Assembly: GCF_019598945.1 (NCBI RefSeq)
Contig: NZ_CP080598.1
Span: 1,550,001 to 1,614,000 of the forward strand
From: Sphaerospermopsis torques-reginae ITEP-024
Lineage (GTDB): Bacteria > Cyanobacteriota > Cyanobacteriia > Cyanobacteriales > Nostocaceae
Direction: 5' to 3'
Length of the DNA stretch: 64,000 nucleotides
Under the pieces are notes generated by a model, which worked only from the letters and a program-made list of their open reading frames with translations, was not told where the DNA came from and did no database searches. The translations under genes and the position numbers were made by a program. Below are positions 1 to 9,212 of the stretch, piece after piece (the stretch's first letter is position 1; each line of letters opens with the position of its first letter).

Positions 1-449
1 GAAATATTTGTTAAATGGTCAATTTTTCTGTCTATTCTGTAGAAATTACCATTTATAGCTGATAATTTACCCAATATTTTCTCATATATAGTTTCTAGAT
101 AACTAATTAATAGTGTTTGCTCTCTAGCTATTAAGATAAAGCGTTCCAAATCTTTTTCACATTCATCAATTTCTAAATATTCCAGACATTCTCTAATACT
201 TTCATCAATAGAAACCAAGGGTGAAAATATCTCCTTAAATCTTTCCTTTACTATTTCAACATCTTCAGTGTATATGTATTTCTCGCAAAATACATCTTCT
301 TCAACTTTGCCGTAAAATATTTTATTGAAAATAACTTCAGCAAATCTTTCTGCATCAAAAATTATTTTTTCATCATCTATGTAATCATTTTCACTAACGG
401 AAATATTTTCTTGCTCGTCTTCAAAATGATTGTTGGATTCAGTATTCAT
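1..449 (-). CDS. Unknown acidic protein, cut by window edge
   Basis: An open frame runs from an ATG at 449 leftward off the window, giving at least 149 residues. The start reads MNTESNNHFEDEQENISVSE and the rest is rich in Glu, Asp, Ile and Lys, with no membrane segment in the visible part. It looks soluble and largely helical. I do not recognise a family. It is divergent from pcyA, with about 220 AT-rich bases between the two starts that must hold both promoters. The C-terminus is not visible, so a domain there could change the picture. Confidence 0.55.
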   Translation of the reverse strand, partial: MNTESNNHFEDEQENISVSENDYIDDEKIIFDAERFAEVIFNKIFYGKVEEDVFCEKYIYTEDVEIVKERFKEIFSPLVSIDESIRECLEYLEIDECEKDLERFILIAREQTLLISYLETIYEKILGKLSAINGNFYRIDRKIDHLTNI

Positions 450-672
450 GATTTATTTTAAGAAATGGATTTTAAATCATGTTACAATATAGACGGTCAA
501 TTATATAACTTGTGAAAAAATATTTTATACTTGTTTAAATAAATTAACAAAAAATCATAAAAATCAATAATATATTAGAATTGCGTTGCAAATTTTATAA
601 TTCTCAACATAAATACAACAAAATGTACTCAATAATTGTAAACTATATATTAAAGTCCATGAATCAAAAAAT

Positions 673-1410
673 ATGTCTTTCATTTCTACCCCATCCCTAC
701 GTGAACAACAACATCCCTTGATTTGTAAACTAGCTGATACAATTGAAGCAGCTTGGCATAAATACCTAGACTTATCACCCTATCATTTACCAGCGGAATT
801 AGGATATGTAGAAGGTAGACTAGAAGGCGAAAAACTAATTATAGAAAATCGTTGTTATCAAAGTACCCACTTTCGTAAAATGCACTTGGAACTAGCAAGA
901 GTGGGAAATATGTTAGATATTTTGCATTGTGTGATGTTTCCCAGAACTGAATATGATATACCTATGTTTGGTTGTGATTTAGTTGGAGGTAGAGGTCAAA
1001 TTAGTGCAGCGATCGCTGACCTTTCTCCAGTCAACTTAGAACGGATTTTACCAGAAGGTTATAATTCTCAACTCAGCCAGTTAACAACAATTAACTTTTC
1101 CCAATCCCGTGAGTTACCAGATTGGGGAAATATCTTTTCTGACTTTTGTTTGTTTATTCGTCCCAGTTCTTTAGAAGAAGAAACCTTATTTTTGGCAAGA
1201 GTAAAAGACTTTTTAGATATTCATTGTAGTCAAGCGATCGCATCTAATCCCGTAGCACCAGAAAAAGTAGCATCAATTATTGCCGGACAACATAATTATT
1301 GTACAAAACAACAACAAAATGATAAAACCCGACGAGTTCTAGAAAAAGCTTTTGGTGAAGATTGGGCAGAAAATTACATGACTACGGTATTATTTGATTT
1401 ACCACAATAA
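673..1410 (+). CDS. pcyA: Phycocyanobilin:ferredoxin oxidoreductase
   Basis: PcyA reduces biliverdin IXalpha by four electrons to phycocyanobilin, taking electrons from ferredoxin. The product is the bilin of phycobiliproteins and cyanobacterial phytochromes. The 245-residue length is normal for the family. The core around residues 71-104 matches PcyA: HLELARVGNMLDILHC followed by MFPRTEYDIPMFGCDLVG. Glu73, His85 and Asp102 fall where the catalytic Glu76, His88 and Asp105 of the Synechocystis enzyme are expected (constant offset of three). The ATG at 673 follows an AT-rich leader without a clear Shine-Dalgarno. The gene stands alone, divergent from the unknown acidic gene, and is followed by a 935-bp gap. 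Confidence 0.95.
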   Translation: MSFISTPSLREQQHPLICKLADTIEAAWHKYLDLSPYHLPAELGYVEGRLEGEKLIIENRCYQSTHFRKMHLELARVGNMLDILHCVMFPRTEYDIPMFGCDLVGGRGQISAAIADLSPVNLERILPEGYNSQLSQLTTINFSQSRELPDWGNIFSDFCLFIRPSSLEEETLFLARVKDFLDIHCSQAIASNPVAPEKVASIIAGQHNYCTKQQQNDKTRRVLEKAFGEDWAENYMTTVLFDLPQ

Positions 1411-2345
1411 GTCAGTATTCAGCTATCAGTAATCAGTAATCAGTTATTAGTTATCATTCCATAGCAGTAAGAGCAGGGAGCATCCCAAATGTGTCAGTTT
1501 ATTTTAAGTTTATTCTTATTTAAACAATAGAAAATTACCCCTCGCTTGATATGATTGAACCGCAAAGACGAGCCAGTGCGTTGGGCGGCTCTGCCGACTT
1601 GTAGCAACTGGCGTGCAAAGAACACAAAGAAAGAGGTCAGATAATTTAGCGCAGACTCATCAAGAAACAGTATAACAAGGATACAGAGTTTTGTTAAATT
1701 ACACCAGTGTTAATCAGAGCAATTTACTGACTATGATTAATTGTTTTCAGGTTCTTGCGGATCATTGACTGCTGACAGATGAATCCTTAATTGAAAAATT
1801 TTTAAGACTCCCTATCTGTAAGCTTCGTTACGTTTTTTCATCACTAATAAATGTAGAATTTATTTAACTAGAGTTAAACGGGAGTTTAAAATCGGTAGAA
1901 ATAAAAGTAGCGCATCATATATTATCAGGAAATTACCAAAAATATTTGTTGTTTTGTTAGATGTAAACAAATAAATTGGTTCACAGGTTAACAATTCAGT
2001 TGTTAACAATTCAGTTAAGAAAACCTTGATATTAGGAATTTTCTATTTGATATAGGGGTATGTAACACTTCTTCATACCCAGATCCCCGACTTCTAATAT
2101 CAATTCTTAATTTATTTTTGCGTGATTATTATTAGCGCATTTATTCCATATTGCTGGGATAAATCATCAGCAATAAAAAATATTTTCTTAATATTTGCTT
2201 ATCTGGGTGCTGAATGTGGTGAATTAAACACTGCGAATTCCTGTAATTTTTTGTGCAATCACAACTTATATTTTACCAAATCAACTGAGGCTAATTTGCT
2301 TTTTTACTTTCACAAATCACAAATTAGATAAAAGGGCAACATACC
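1411..2345. other. 935-bp gap between pcyA and devB-like gene
   Basis: No convincing gene. It begins with a short TCAGTAATCAG-type repeat (about 1415-1455), then holds copy 1 of the GGGA/TCCC-bounded interspersed element (1476-1640). A 15-bp direct repeat (TGTTAACAATTCAGT type) lies near 1986-2015, and an inverted repeat GGGTATG/CATACCC with an 11-nt loop near 2055-2081. I looked for a GTA-N8-TAC NtcA site, because devBCA operons can be NtcA-controlled, and found no exact match. The GTG-initiated frame at 2122-2331 has no recognisable content. Confidence 0.6.
1476..1640 (-). repeat. GGGA/TCCC-bounded interspersed element, copy 1
   Basis: The segment begins with the palindrome GGGAGCATCCC and ends in a stretch related to CTTTGTGTCCTTTGC read on the other strand. 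It is the inverted counterpart of 3898-4104, on the other side of the devB-like gene. About 80 bases around GGTTCAATC and the GC-rich module GCGTTGGGCGGCTCTGCCG are nearly identical between the two copies. It contains no coding frame. Confidence 0.75.
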
Positions 2346-3785
2346 ATGTCAAGGGTGACTGAAAAGCCAAAGTTAACAGAATCGGCACTAGAAAAATCTC
2401 AAGTTTGGTTGAAAGTTGCTATAGCCTTACCAGTAGCGATCGCCGCTGGTATTCTAGGTACAGCCAGAATTGAACAATTAAAAAAACTAACTTCCTCCGT
2501 ATCCATAGCCCCAACTCCCAGTAGTATTAATGCTGTGGGCAGATTAGAACCGCGAGGAGAAGTAATTAAAATAGCTGCTCCCAACTCAGGACTATCAGCA
2601 GGTTCACGAGTACAACAACTATTGGTAAAAGAAGGACAAAAAGTACAGCAAGGTCAAGTTATTGCCATTTTAGACAGCCGCGACACCAACATGGCAGCAG
2701 TCGAAGAAGCAAAAGCCAGACTACAAGAATCTCGTGCTAATTTAGCCCAAGTAAAAGCTGCTTCACCAAGAGATATTCAAGCTCAAACAGCGGTCATTTC
2801 TCGTTTACAAGCACAGCTAGAAGGAGAAAAACAAGCCCAACAAGCGACTATTGCCCGCATCGCTGCCGAGTTAAGTGGGGAAAAAATCGCCCAAACTGCC
2901 ACAATTAAACGTCTAGAAGCCGAACTCAGTGGACAAAGAGATAGTTTAAGAGCCACAATTAACCGGATACAAGCCGAACAACGCAATGCTCAAGTTGATG
3001 CCGGACGCTATGAGTTTTTATATCAACAGGGGGCTATTTCCCAGCAAGAACGGGATAGAAGACGTTTGAGTGCTGTCACCGCTACTCAGCAACTGCGGGA
3101 AACTCAAGCTAGTTTAAGACAAGCACTAGGAACACTACAACAACAAATTGCTGAAGCTAGAGCTACTCAAATCCAAACTATCGCTACTTTACAGCAGCAA
3201 CTGATCGAGGCTACGGCCACCCGCGACAAAACTGTGTCCACATTACAAAAGCAAATTGACGAAGAAAGAGCGAGATTAAGCAGGTTATTAGATGTGCGTC
3301 CTACTGACGTACAAATGGCACAAGCTCAAATTAGTAATGCGATCGCCTTTGTCAGAAAAGCCCAAGCAGAACTGCAACTAAGTTATGTCAAAGCCCCAAC
3401 CCCTGGAGAAATTTTAAAAGTTCACACCAAATCCGGGGAAGTCATGAGTACAAATGGCATTGCAGAAATTGGACAAACCGATCAAATGTTTGTCATTGCT
3501 GAAATTCCCGAAGATAGTATTGGTAAAGTTCGTGTTGGTCAAACTGCGACTATCACCAGTGATAACGGCGCATTTAGCGGGCAAATCAAAGGCAATATCA
3601 CAGAAATTGGCAGAAAAATCGGTAAAAAAGATGTACTGAATACAGATCCAGCCGCAGATATTGATGCCAGAGTCGTAGAAGTCAAAATTGCTCTTTCTCC
3701 CGCAGATAGTCAACGAATTTCTGGTTTAACTAACGCTAAAGTGATTGTGGAAATTAACACTGATAACATTAGCAAAACCAACTAA
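2346..3785 (+). CDS. DevB-family membrane fusion protein of an ABC exporter
   Basis: This is the periplasmic adaptor of a DevBCA-type exporter, linking the DevC/DevA inner-membrane pump to a TolC-like outer-membrane channel. It has 479 residues. A single N-terminal membrane segment lies at about 22-42. The lipoyl-type half motif GRLEPRGEV lies near 66-74. A very long coiled coil (about 115-345) shows three to four degenerate repeats of the type ATIxRLxAELSGE, and a beta-barrel region follows (about 345-470). In Anabaena the founding DevBCA exports heterocyst glycolipids, but genomes of this group carry several paralogues, so the substrate here is not known. devC and devA homologues follow on the same strand, separated from devB by a 381-bp gap that contains a repeat element. 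Confidence 0.88.
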   Translation: MSRVTEKPKLTESALEKSQVWLKVAIALPVAIAAGILGTARIEQLKKLTSSVSIAPTPSSINAVGRLEPRGEVIKIAAPNSGLSAGSRVQQLLVKEGQKVQQGQVIAILDSRDTNMAAVEEAKARLQESRANLAQVKAASPRDIQAQTAVISRLQAQLEGEKQAQQATIARIAAELSGEKIAQTATIKRLEAELSGQRDSLRATINRIQAEQRNAQVDAGRYEFLYQQGAISQQERDRRRLSAVTATQQLRETQASLRQALGTLQQQIAEARATQIQTIATLQQQLIEATATRDKTVSTLQKQIDEERARLSRLLDVRPTDVQMAQAQISNAIAFVRKAQAELQLSYVKAPTPGEILKVHTKSGEVMSTNGIAEIGQTDQMFVIAEIPEDSIGKVRVGQTATITSDNGAFSGQIKGNITEIGRKIGKKDVLNTDPAADIDARVVEVKIALSPADSQRISGLTNAKVIVEINTDNISKTN

Positions 3786-4166
3786 CTTGAAATTACATCA
3801 GGAGTCAGGAGTAAAACTAGCGAAAGTATATAGGTTTAAATTTAAATTCTGTACCTCATTGATCTGCAATCTGCGATAAATTGACAGTAATAAAACCGGG
3901 AGCATCCCCATAAAAGAAAAAATCAACACAGCCACACCAAAAACTCTCTAAAACTCTCTTACCTTTGTGTCCTTTGCACGCCAGTTACTACAAGTCGGCA
4001 GAGCCGCCCAACGCACTGTCTCGTCTTTGCGGTTCAATCAAATTCAGCCTGGGATAATTTTCTGTTATTAGATAAAAATCAACTTCCACATTTGGGATAT
4101 TCCCATAATACCTGGAATTGATTCATTTAATTAATCCCAAATCCAACATCTCCAATCCAAAATTAA
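3786..4166. other. 381-bp gap inside the devB-C-A gene set
   Basis: No gene. The gap is almost filled by copy 2 of the GGGA/TCCC-bounded element (3898-4104). No strong terminator with a T-tract was seen, so read-through from devB to devC remains possible. Confidence 0.6.
3898..4104 (+). repeat. GGGA/TCCC-bounded interspersed element, copy 2
   Basis: Both ends are short hairpins: GGGAGCATCCC at 3898-3908 and GGGATATTCCC at 4094-4104. The interior has AAACTCTCTTACCTTTGTG, then TCCTTTGC, then a module of about 50 bases (3978-4029, GTCGGCAGAGCCGCCCAACG), then CGGTTCAATC. Copy 1 has the same module inverted. Copy 3 (36706-36869) lacks it. No open frame and no transposase is present, so the element would have to be mobilised in trans. 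Confidence 0.78.
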
Positions 4167-5321
4167 ATGACTAAAAAAATACCTCTATCTTGGCTACAAC
4201 TGACAAGAGAAAAAACTCGCCTAGCTGTGGCTTTATCAGGTATTGCCTTTGCTGATATTTTGATGTTTATGCAGCTAGGTTTTCGGGATGCACTATATTA
4301 CAGTAACGTCAGAATGCACAGCAGTTTAAAGGGTGATATTGTTGTAATTAACAATCAATCTAATGCTGTATTAGCAATGAAACCTTTTTCCCAAAGGAGA
4401 TTATATAAAGCTTTAGATCTGCCAGCAGTGGAATCAGTGCATCCGATCTATTTAGACTATACCACTTGGAAAAATCCTATTACTGGTCGCCCTCGCAGTA
4501 TCCTAACTTTTGCCTTCAACCCAGAATTTAATGTTTTTGATTTACCCGGAGTAGAAGAAAATATCAATAAATTGGAAATGCCAGATGTGGTATTATTTGA
4601 CCGTTCTTCTAGGGTAGAATATGGACCTATTGCTAGTAATTTTGAACAGGGAAAAAATGTCACAGCAGAAGTGAGAAGACGACGAATTAAAGTAGCAGGA
4701 TTATTTACTTTAGGAGCATCCTTTGGCGCAGATGGCAATTTAATTACCAGTGATGTCAACTTTTTGCGGATATTTAATAATCGCCAAAGAGGATTAATTG
4801 ATATCGGGTTAATTAGATTAAAACCCGGTTCAGATGTCAACCAAGTGGCTGCATATTTGCGGACTTATTTACCTACAGATGTGAATGTTTTCACCAAACA
4901 AGAATTTATTGATTTTGAAAGAAACTACTGGGCAACGAGTACCGCGATTGGTTTTATTTTCACTTTAGGGACAATTATGGGTTTTATTGTGGGAACTGTA
5001 ATTGTTTATCAGATTTTGTATACAGAAGTAACAGATCATTTATCTGAATATGCTACTCTCAAAGCCATAGGTTATACACAAAATTATTTATTAACTGTCA
5101 TTCTGCAAGAAGCTTTTATGTTAGCAGTTTTAGGATACATTCCTGGATTTGCTTGTGCTTTGTTTCTCTACAAAGTTGCTAGAGATGCTACACTTTTACC
5201 AGTTTTTATGAGTTCTTATCGGGCTATTATGGTACTAATATTAACTATTTTAATGTGTTTTATTTCTGGTGTAATAGCCATGAGAAAATTACGTTCTGCC
5301 GATCCTGCTGATATTTTCTAA
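4167..5321 (+). CDS. DevC-family ABC exporter permease
   Basis: This is the inner-membrane permease of the DevBCA-type pump, with 384 residues, normal for DevC. It has the MacB/FtsX-like layout. The first membrane segment is at about 18-38 (LAVALSGIAFADILMFMQL). A large extracytoplasmic domain follows (about 40-255), then three membrane segments near 257-285, 305-335 and 350-372. The C-terminus MRKLRSADPADIF is typical for DevC. It is 56 bp upstream of the ATPase gene on the same strand, so these two are very likely co-transcribed. Confidence 0.9.
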   Translation: MTKKIPLSWLQLTREKTRLAVALSGIAFADILMFMQLGFRDALYYSNVRMHSSLKGDIVVINNQSNAVLAMKPFSQRRLYKALDLPAVESVHPIYLDYTTWKNPITGRPRSILTFAFNPEFNVFDLPGVEENINKLEMPDVVLFDRSSRVEYGPIASNFEQGKNVTAEVRRRRIKVAGLFTLGASFGADGNLITSDVNFLRIFNNRQRGLIDIGLIRLKPGSDVNQVAAYLRTYLPTDVNVFTKQEFIDFERNYWATSTAIGFIFTLGTIMGFIVGTVIVYQILYTEVTDHLSEYATLKAIGYTQNYLLTVILQEAFMLAVLGYIPGFACALFLYKVARDATLLPVFMSSYRAIMVLILTILMCFISGVIAMRKLRSADPADIF

Positions 5322-5434
5322 GGCATGAGGAAATTTTTTGTTTCTTTCTCCTTGAAAGGATAAGTTTCAACCTTGGAATGAAAAAATTGTCAATTATCAA
5401 TTATCAATTGTCAATTATTAATCACCAATCACCT

Positions 5435-6178
5435 ATGATGAACACTTCAGAACCAGTAATTGCCATTAAAAATATCAACCATTATTATGGTCGAGGGGCG
5501 CTGAGAAAACAAATTTTATTTGATATTAACCTAGAAATATATCCGGGAGAAATTGTCATTATGACTGGTCCATCAGGTTCAGGTAAAACCACATTACTGA
5601 GCTTGATTGGTGGGTTGCGGTCTGTACAAGAAGGAAGCCTGAAATTTTTAGGTAAGGAACTATTTGGTTCTAGTCAAAGTCGATTGGTACAGAGTCGGCG
5701 TAATATAGGTTATATTTTCCAAGCTCACAACTTACTCGGTTTTTTAACTGCTAGACAAAATGTACAAATGGCAGTGGAATTAAACGGGGGTATTTCTCAA
5801 TCCCAAGCTATTAAAAAATCAGAAGCTATGTTGGGGGCAGTGGGGTTAGCTGAAAGGATGAATTACTACCCAGACAATTTATCTGGTGGGCAAAAACAAA
5901 GGATAGCGATCGCCCGCGCCTTAGTCAATCAACCTCCATTAGTTTTAGCAGATGAACCAACGGCAGCATTAGATAAACAATCAGGACGTGATGTGGTAGA
6001 AATCATGCAGCGTCTAGCTAAAGAACAAGGAACGGCAATTTTATTAGTTACCCATGATAACCGCATCTTAGATATAGCTGATCGCATCGTGGAAATGGAA
6101 GATGGTTTGTTAACTCGTGATGCTCAAAATATACCTATCAGCCACAAGGTAGGCCAGCAAGTTTCAGAGTCTCACTAA
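5435..6178 (+). CDS. DevA-family ABC exporter ATPase
   Basis: This is the ATPase of the exporter. Walker A is GPSGSGKTT (about residue 45), the signature is NLSGGQKQRIAIARAL, Walker B is LVLADEPTAALD, and the switch His is in LLVTHD. I start at the ATG of 5435 (product starts MMNTSEPVIAIKNI, 247 residues; ATG 5438 is equally possible). The frame stays open to an ATG at 5378, but those 19 codons (KKLSIINYQLSIINHQS) are only the translation of a TCAATTA heptamer array and are unlikely to be protein. Confidence 0.9.
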   Translation: MMNTSEPVIAIKNINHYYGRGALRKQILFDINLEIYPGEIVIMTGPSGSGKTTLLSLIGGLRSVQEGSLKFLGKELFGSSQSRLVQSRRNIGYIFQAHNLLGFLTARQNVQMAVELNGGISQSQAIKKSEAMLGAVGLAERMNYYPDNLSGGQKQRIAIARALVNQPPLVLADEPTAALDKQSGRDVVEIMQRLAKEQGTAILLVTHDNRILDIADRIVEMEDGLLTRDAQNIPISHKVGQQVSESH

Positions 6179-6195
6179 CTAAACTGTTTACTGAG

Positions 6196-7044
6196 TCAAG
6201 CCTTAGCTTTTCCAGTTGTTTTTTTTGGTGGTGGAGGAACATTAGCCTTTCCTGTTGGACCCTCTGAAGGTGCAGCAACATTTGGTTGGCGAGTAGTACG
6301 GAAAGTAACATTTACCCCTTCATTCGATTGTTCCAAAACCAGCAAAGGAGTGGGTTTAGCCTTTTGATCCCAGTGCATATAGACAATCCTACCCTGAATC
6401 GTTGGCTGCCATGAGTCGTGATCATCTCTAGGACTCAGATAAGTTTCTATACAGTCCATAATTTGGCTAATAGTCGTAGAAGTTGCCTGTGTTGGTAACT
6501 TCATTAACCGAATTTGAATCCTAAACAACACTCGCTTGACAATCTTAGGTGGTACACCAGTTTCATACTCAACATCAAAAAGCTGGTCTACCTGTCTACC
6601 ATTGCTGCTGGCAACTCCTACTTGTCCCTGTTGAGACTGGCCTGGGCGCAGTGCTAAAGAAATTTTATCTTTGATTTTGATTTTAATTTGATTAACAATC
6701 GCAAAATGAAATACTTCCTGTGACATCCGCATTCGCAGATAATCAAGGTTAAAGTCCCGCGAGTGGACTAAATCGGGGTTGGTTTCCATGTTGCGAATGG
6801 TTTCCAGCGCCAACTTTAATTTTTTTTCTAGTTCTCCCGTGCGAAATTTTTCAAATTTGACGCTTTTTTCATATTTATGGACTAAAACTTTGCCATAAAT
6901 AATCAAACCTATTAGTCCTAACAGCAGTCCTCCACTGGCATACATGAATAAGGATGATGTTGGAGACTCATTGGCTGGTACTTGTTGAATTGCCTTTGTA
7001 GTCTTGGCTTTTGAAGACTGGGCTGGAAAGATGGTACTGAGCAT
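6196..7044 (-). CDS. Conserved cyanobacterial protein with one membrane segment
   Basis: About 282 residues. A short Ser/Thr/Lys-rich N-terminus is followed by one membrane segment (SGGLLLGLIGLIIYGKVLV), then a basic, coiled-coil-prone stretch (YEKSVKFEKFRTGELEKKLK). A cytoplasmic or lumenal mixed domain and a Pro/Lys-rich low-complexity tail (PPPPKKTTGKAKA) complete it. The frame opens at a TTG (7053), but the ATG at 7044 is preferred. It converges on the devA homologue with 17 bp between the stops. I think it is a conserved hypothetical of cyanobacteria but cannot assign a function. Confidence 0.75.
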   Translation of the reverse strand: MLSTIFPAQSSKAKTTKAIQQVPANESPTSSLFMYASGGLLLGLIGLIIYGKVLVHKYEKSVKFEKFRTGELEKKLKLALETIRNMETNPDLVHSRDFNLDYLRMRMSQEVFHFAIVNQIKIKIKDKISLALRPGQSQQGQVGVASSNGRQVDQLFDVEYETGVPPKIVKRVLFRIQIRLMKLPTQATSTTISQIMDCIETYLSPRDDHDSWQPTIQGRIVYMHWDQKAKPTPLLVLEQSNEGVNVTFRTTRQPNVAAPSEGPTGKANVPPPPKKTTGKAKA

Positions 7045-7158
7045 GGTTAGCAAATTAGAATATTTTACTGATAATGTTTAGGATGCCCAAATATTTGGTA
7101 TCACTTTACTGTATTATCAATCTTTTTTTACATCATATTCCTTGATTGTCATTTTTAT

Positions 7159-7938
7159 ATGTACAGACACATTAGCAATTCTCATGAGTGGCAGAATATA
7201 CGTCTCGTAGCCACAGATATGGATGGAACTTTGACTCAAGAGGGAAAATTCACCTCCTCACTGTTGCAAGCTTTGGAGAATTTAGCAGCCACAGGAGTTA
7301 AGGTATTGATTGTCACCGGGCGTTCCGCAGGTTGGGTAAGTGGACTCAGTAGTTTGATGCCAGTTGCGGGTGCTTTAGCAGAAAATGGGGGTTTGTTCTA
7401 TTCATCTCTTAAATTAGAACCACTAACTTTAACACCTATTCCTGATTTAGCTCAACATCGTCAGGACTTAGCTACAACTTTTACCAAATTACAAAGTCAA
7501 TTTCCGCAAATTCAGGAATCTGCTGACAATCGGTTTCGTGTCACTGATTGGACATTTGATGTTGCTGATTTGACATTAAATGAATTGCAATATCTCAGTA
7601 ACCTTTGTCAACTTGAGGGTTGGGGATTTACTTATAGTAATGTCCAATGTCACATTAAACCACAAGCACAAAATAAATCTGTGGGACTGTTACAAGTGCT
7701 ACGCGAATACTTCCCAGAATATTCACTAGAACAAGTTGTTACTGTAGGTGATAGTCCCAATGATGAAAGTTTATTTGATAGTCGTTATTTTCCTATTTCT
7801 GTAGGTGTGGCAAATGTGATGAAATATGCCAATCAGTTACAGTATCAACCTACTTATGTAACTAATGCGGCTGAAGGAGCAGGATTTTTTGAGTTATCTA
7901 GTTATATTTTGCAAAGCTTGTCAACATCAAAAAGTTAG
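7159..7938 (+). CDS. HAD-superfamily phosphatase (IIB cap type)
   Basis: A HAD hydrolase of 259 residues. Motif I is DMDGT (Asp20 nucleophile, Asp22 general acid/base). Motif II is the Thr of LIVTGRS, motif III a Lys near 170 (HIKPQAQNKSVG), and motif IV is GDSPND near residue 196. The cap position between motifs II and III fits the Cof/SPP/MPGP (IIB) class, whose members dephosphorylate sugars or other small phosphates. The substrate cannot be read from sequence; mannosyl-3-phosphoglycerate or sucrose phosphate phosphatase-like activity are options. It starts at the ATG of 7159 and stands alone. Confidence 0.85.
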   Translation: MYRHISNSHEWQNIRLVATDMDGTLTQEGKFTSSLLQALENLAATGVKVLIVTGRSAGWVSGLSSLMPVAGALAENGGLFYSSLKLEPLTLTPIPDLAQHRQDLATTFTKLQSQFPQIQESADNRFRVTDWTFDVADLTLNELQYLSNLCQLEGWGFTYSNVQCHIKPQAQNKSVGLLQVLREYFPEYSLEQVVTVGDSPNDESLFDSRYFPISVGVANVMKYANQLQYQPTYVTNAAEGAGFFELSSYILQSLSTSKS

Positions 7939-8578
7939 ATGATTTATAGTAATAATTCAGAAATCAGTAAATTGCTACGCCATTTACAGATTACTGATAG
8001 CTAAATTTTTACACCTATTATAACATATTTTGTGTTTTATAAACTAATTTTACCAGTCTGTTAGTTTGTTCTTATCAAAGAATTTCTTGCTACTAGTTAG
8101 ATAATATCTAGGGTAACTTATGTAATATATATAACATTTTTTAGGCTAGGATTTGATTTAAAATCGGTTAAGGTCATTGCTGAATATTGATAGACGCTCG
8201 TTATAGCAACACTCAACCTATATTTTGATGAGAACAGTGACAATGTGCAACACTGTATAGTTTTCCCACCAAGCTTTTGGGATTGATATATGGGATCACA
8301 ATATTCGATATCAGTAATTAATAAGTTAAGGTAATACCATTTTTATTATTTCTTTGCTATTTTGTATTTAACGGGACAGTTATTCAACACACCGTGAGAT
8401 TAAATAGCAATTAATTAAGGAATTTATCTGCCCATTACTTGTAAGATATTCCAATTGCAATTTTTTGATCTAGAATTACTAAGGCAACGCAGATTTCTGT
8501 AAGATTTTGCATGGTCATCAGCCAAAATGGCAGAAGTTTATCAAGTTTATCAATTAGAAGACAACAGGATGTAGAACT
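7939..8578. other. 640-bp gap before the Mo-nitro_C gene
   Basis: AT-rich, with no gene, RNA or large repeat that I can support. A short frame on the opposite strand (8435-8656) overlaps the start of the next gene and has no recognisable content. GTAA-rich stretches occur near 8110-8130 and 8330, but no exact GTA-N8-TAC site. Confidence 0.5.
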
Positions 8579-8917
8579 ATGATCACCACAAATTCTCAAT
8601 CTATCATTTTCCCTAACTTGATTAGCCATATCGAAGCAACCCAACAAACAAGTCATAAGTCTGATTTACTACAACCAATACGTCAATGGTTAGATGAAAT
8701 CGAATTTCACAATCGTCAACTAGCTAAATTGATCGCTAAACTGATTCCTGCTCAATGTCCCTTTGAACGTGATATTGTATTTTTCGGTCGCAAAATTGCC
8801 CACATTCCCCCTATGTGCAAACTCAATCCCCTATACGAACAATTTGTAGGCTTGCGTTTTCGCGCATTGTGTTATTTAGTAGATGAATGTGGCGAGGATA
8901 TTCAATCCTACTGCTAA
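8579..8917 (+). CDS. Mo-dependent nitrogenase C-terminal-domain protein
   Basis: 112 residues with the conserved core CPFERDIVFFGRKIAHIPPM, then CKLNPLYEQFVGLRFRALCY, and the end ECGEDIQSYC. This is the family annotated as Mo-dependent nitrogenase C-terminal (Mo-nitro_C) in cyanobacteria. Its biochemical role is not established; it occurs widely in diazotrophic cyanobacteria, often as several scattered paralogues. The ATG follows AACAGGATGTAGAACT, with no strong Shine-Dalgarno. The cupin gene starts 22 bp downstream on the same strand, so the two may be co-transcribed. Confidence 0.85.
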   Translation: MITTNSQSIIFPNLISHIEATQQTSHKSDLLQPIRQWLDEIEFHNRQLAKLIAKLIPAQCPFERDIVFFGRKIAHIPPMCKLNPLYEQFVGLRFRALCYLVDECGEDIQSYC

Positions 8918-8939
8918 ATCACCCTAGATACAACAACAA

Positions 8940-9212
8940 ATGGAAATTAAGATCGAGCATCAACCGAGTCAAGAGAGCCTCAATCAGTTAGGTGTATACA
9001 AATGGGCAATTTGGCAAAAACAAGCTTCCAAATTTCCTTGGACTTATGATTCTGAAGAAACTTGTTACTTTTTAGAAGGCGATGTAGTTGTTACCCCTGA
9101 TGGCGGACAACCAGTGAAAATGGGTAAAGGAGATTTAGTAACATTTCCTGCTGGGATGTCTTGTACATGGGAAATTATCAAAGACGTAAAAAAACATTAT
9201 TCCTTTAATTAA
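8940..9212 (+). CDS. Small cupin-fold protein (Cupin_3 type)
   Basis: 90 residues forming a single cupin barrel: WTYDSEETCYFLEGDVVVTP, then GKGDLVTFPAGMSCTWEI. This is the pattern of the DUF861/EutQ-like Cupin_3 family (EG-x-V-x2-TPDGG, then GD-x2-FPAG). These small cupins are usually of unknown role; metal binding is possible. It lies 22 bp after the Mo-nitro_C gene and probably shares its promoter. Confidence 0.85.
   Translation: MEIKIEHQPSQESLNQLGVYKWAIWQKQASKFPWTYDSEETCYFLEGDVVVTPDGGQPVKMGKGDLVTFPAGMSCTWEIIKDVKKHYSFN

Noticed and set aside
2050-2100. Possible NtcA site before the devB-like gene
   Set aside because: The inverted GGGTATG/CATACCC has an 11-base spacer and no GTA-N8-TAC match.
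2122-2331. 69-codon open frame with GTG start upstream of the devB-like gene
   Set aside because: No domain, no Shine-Dalgarno, odd Cys/Asn-rich composition; it lies where a promoter region is expected.
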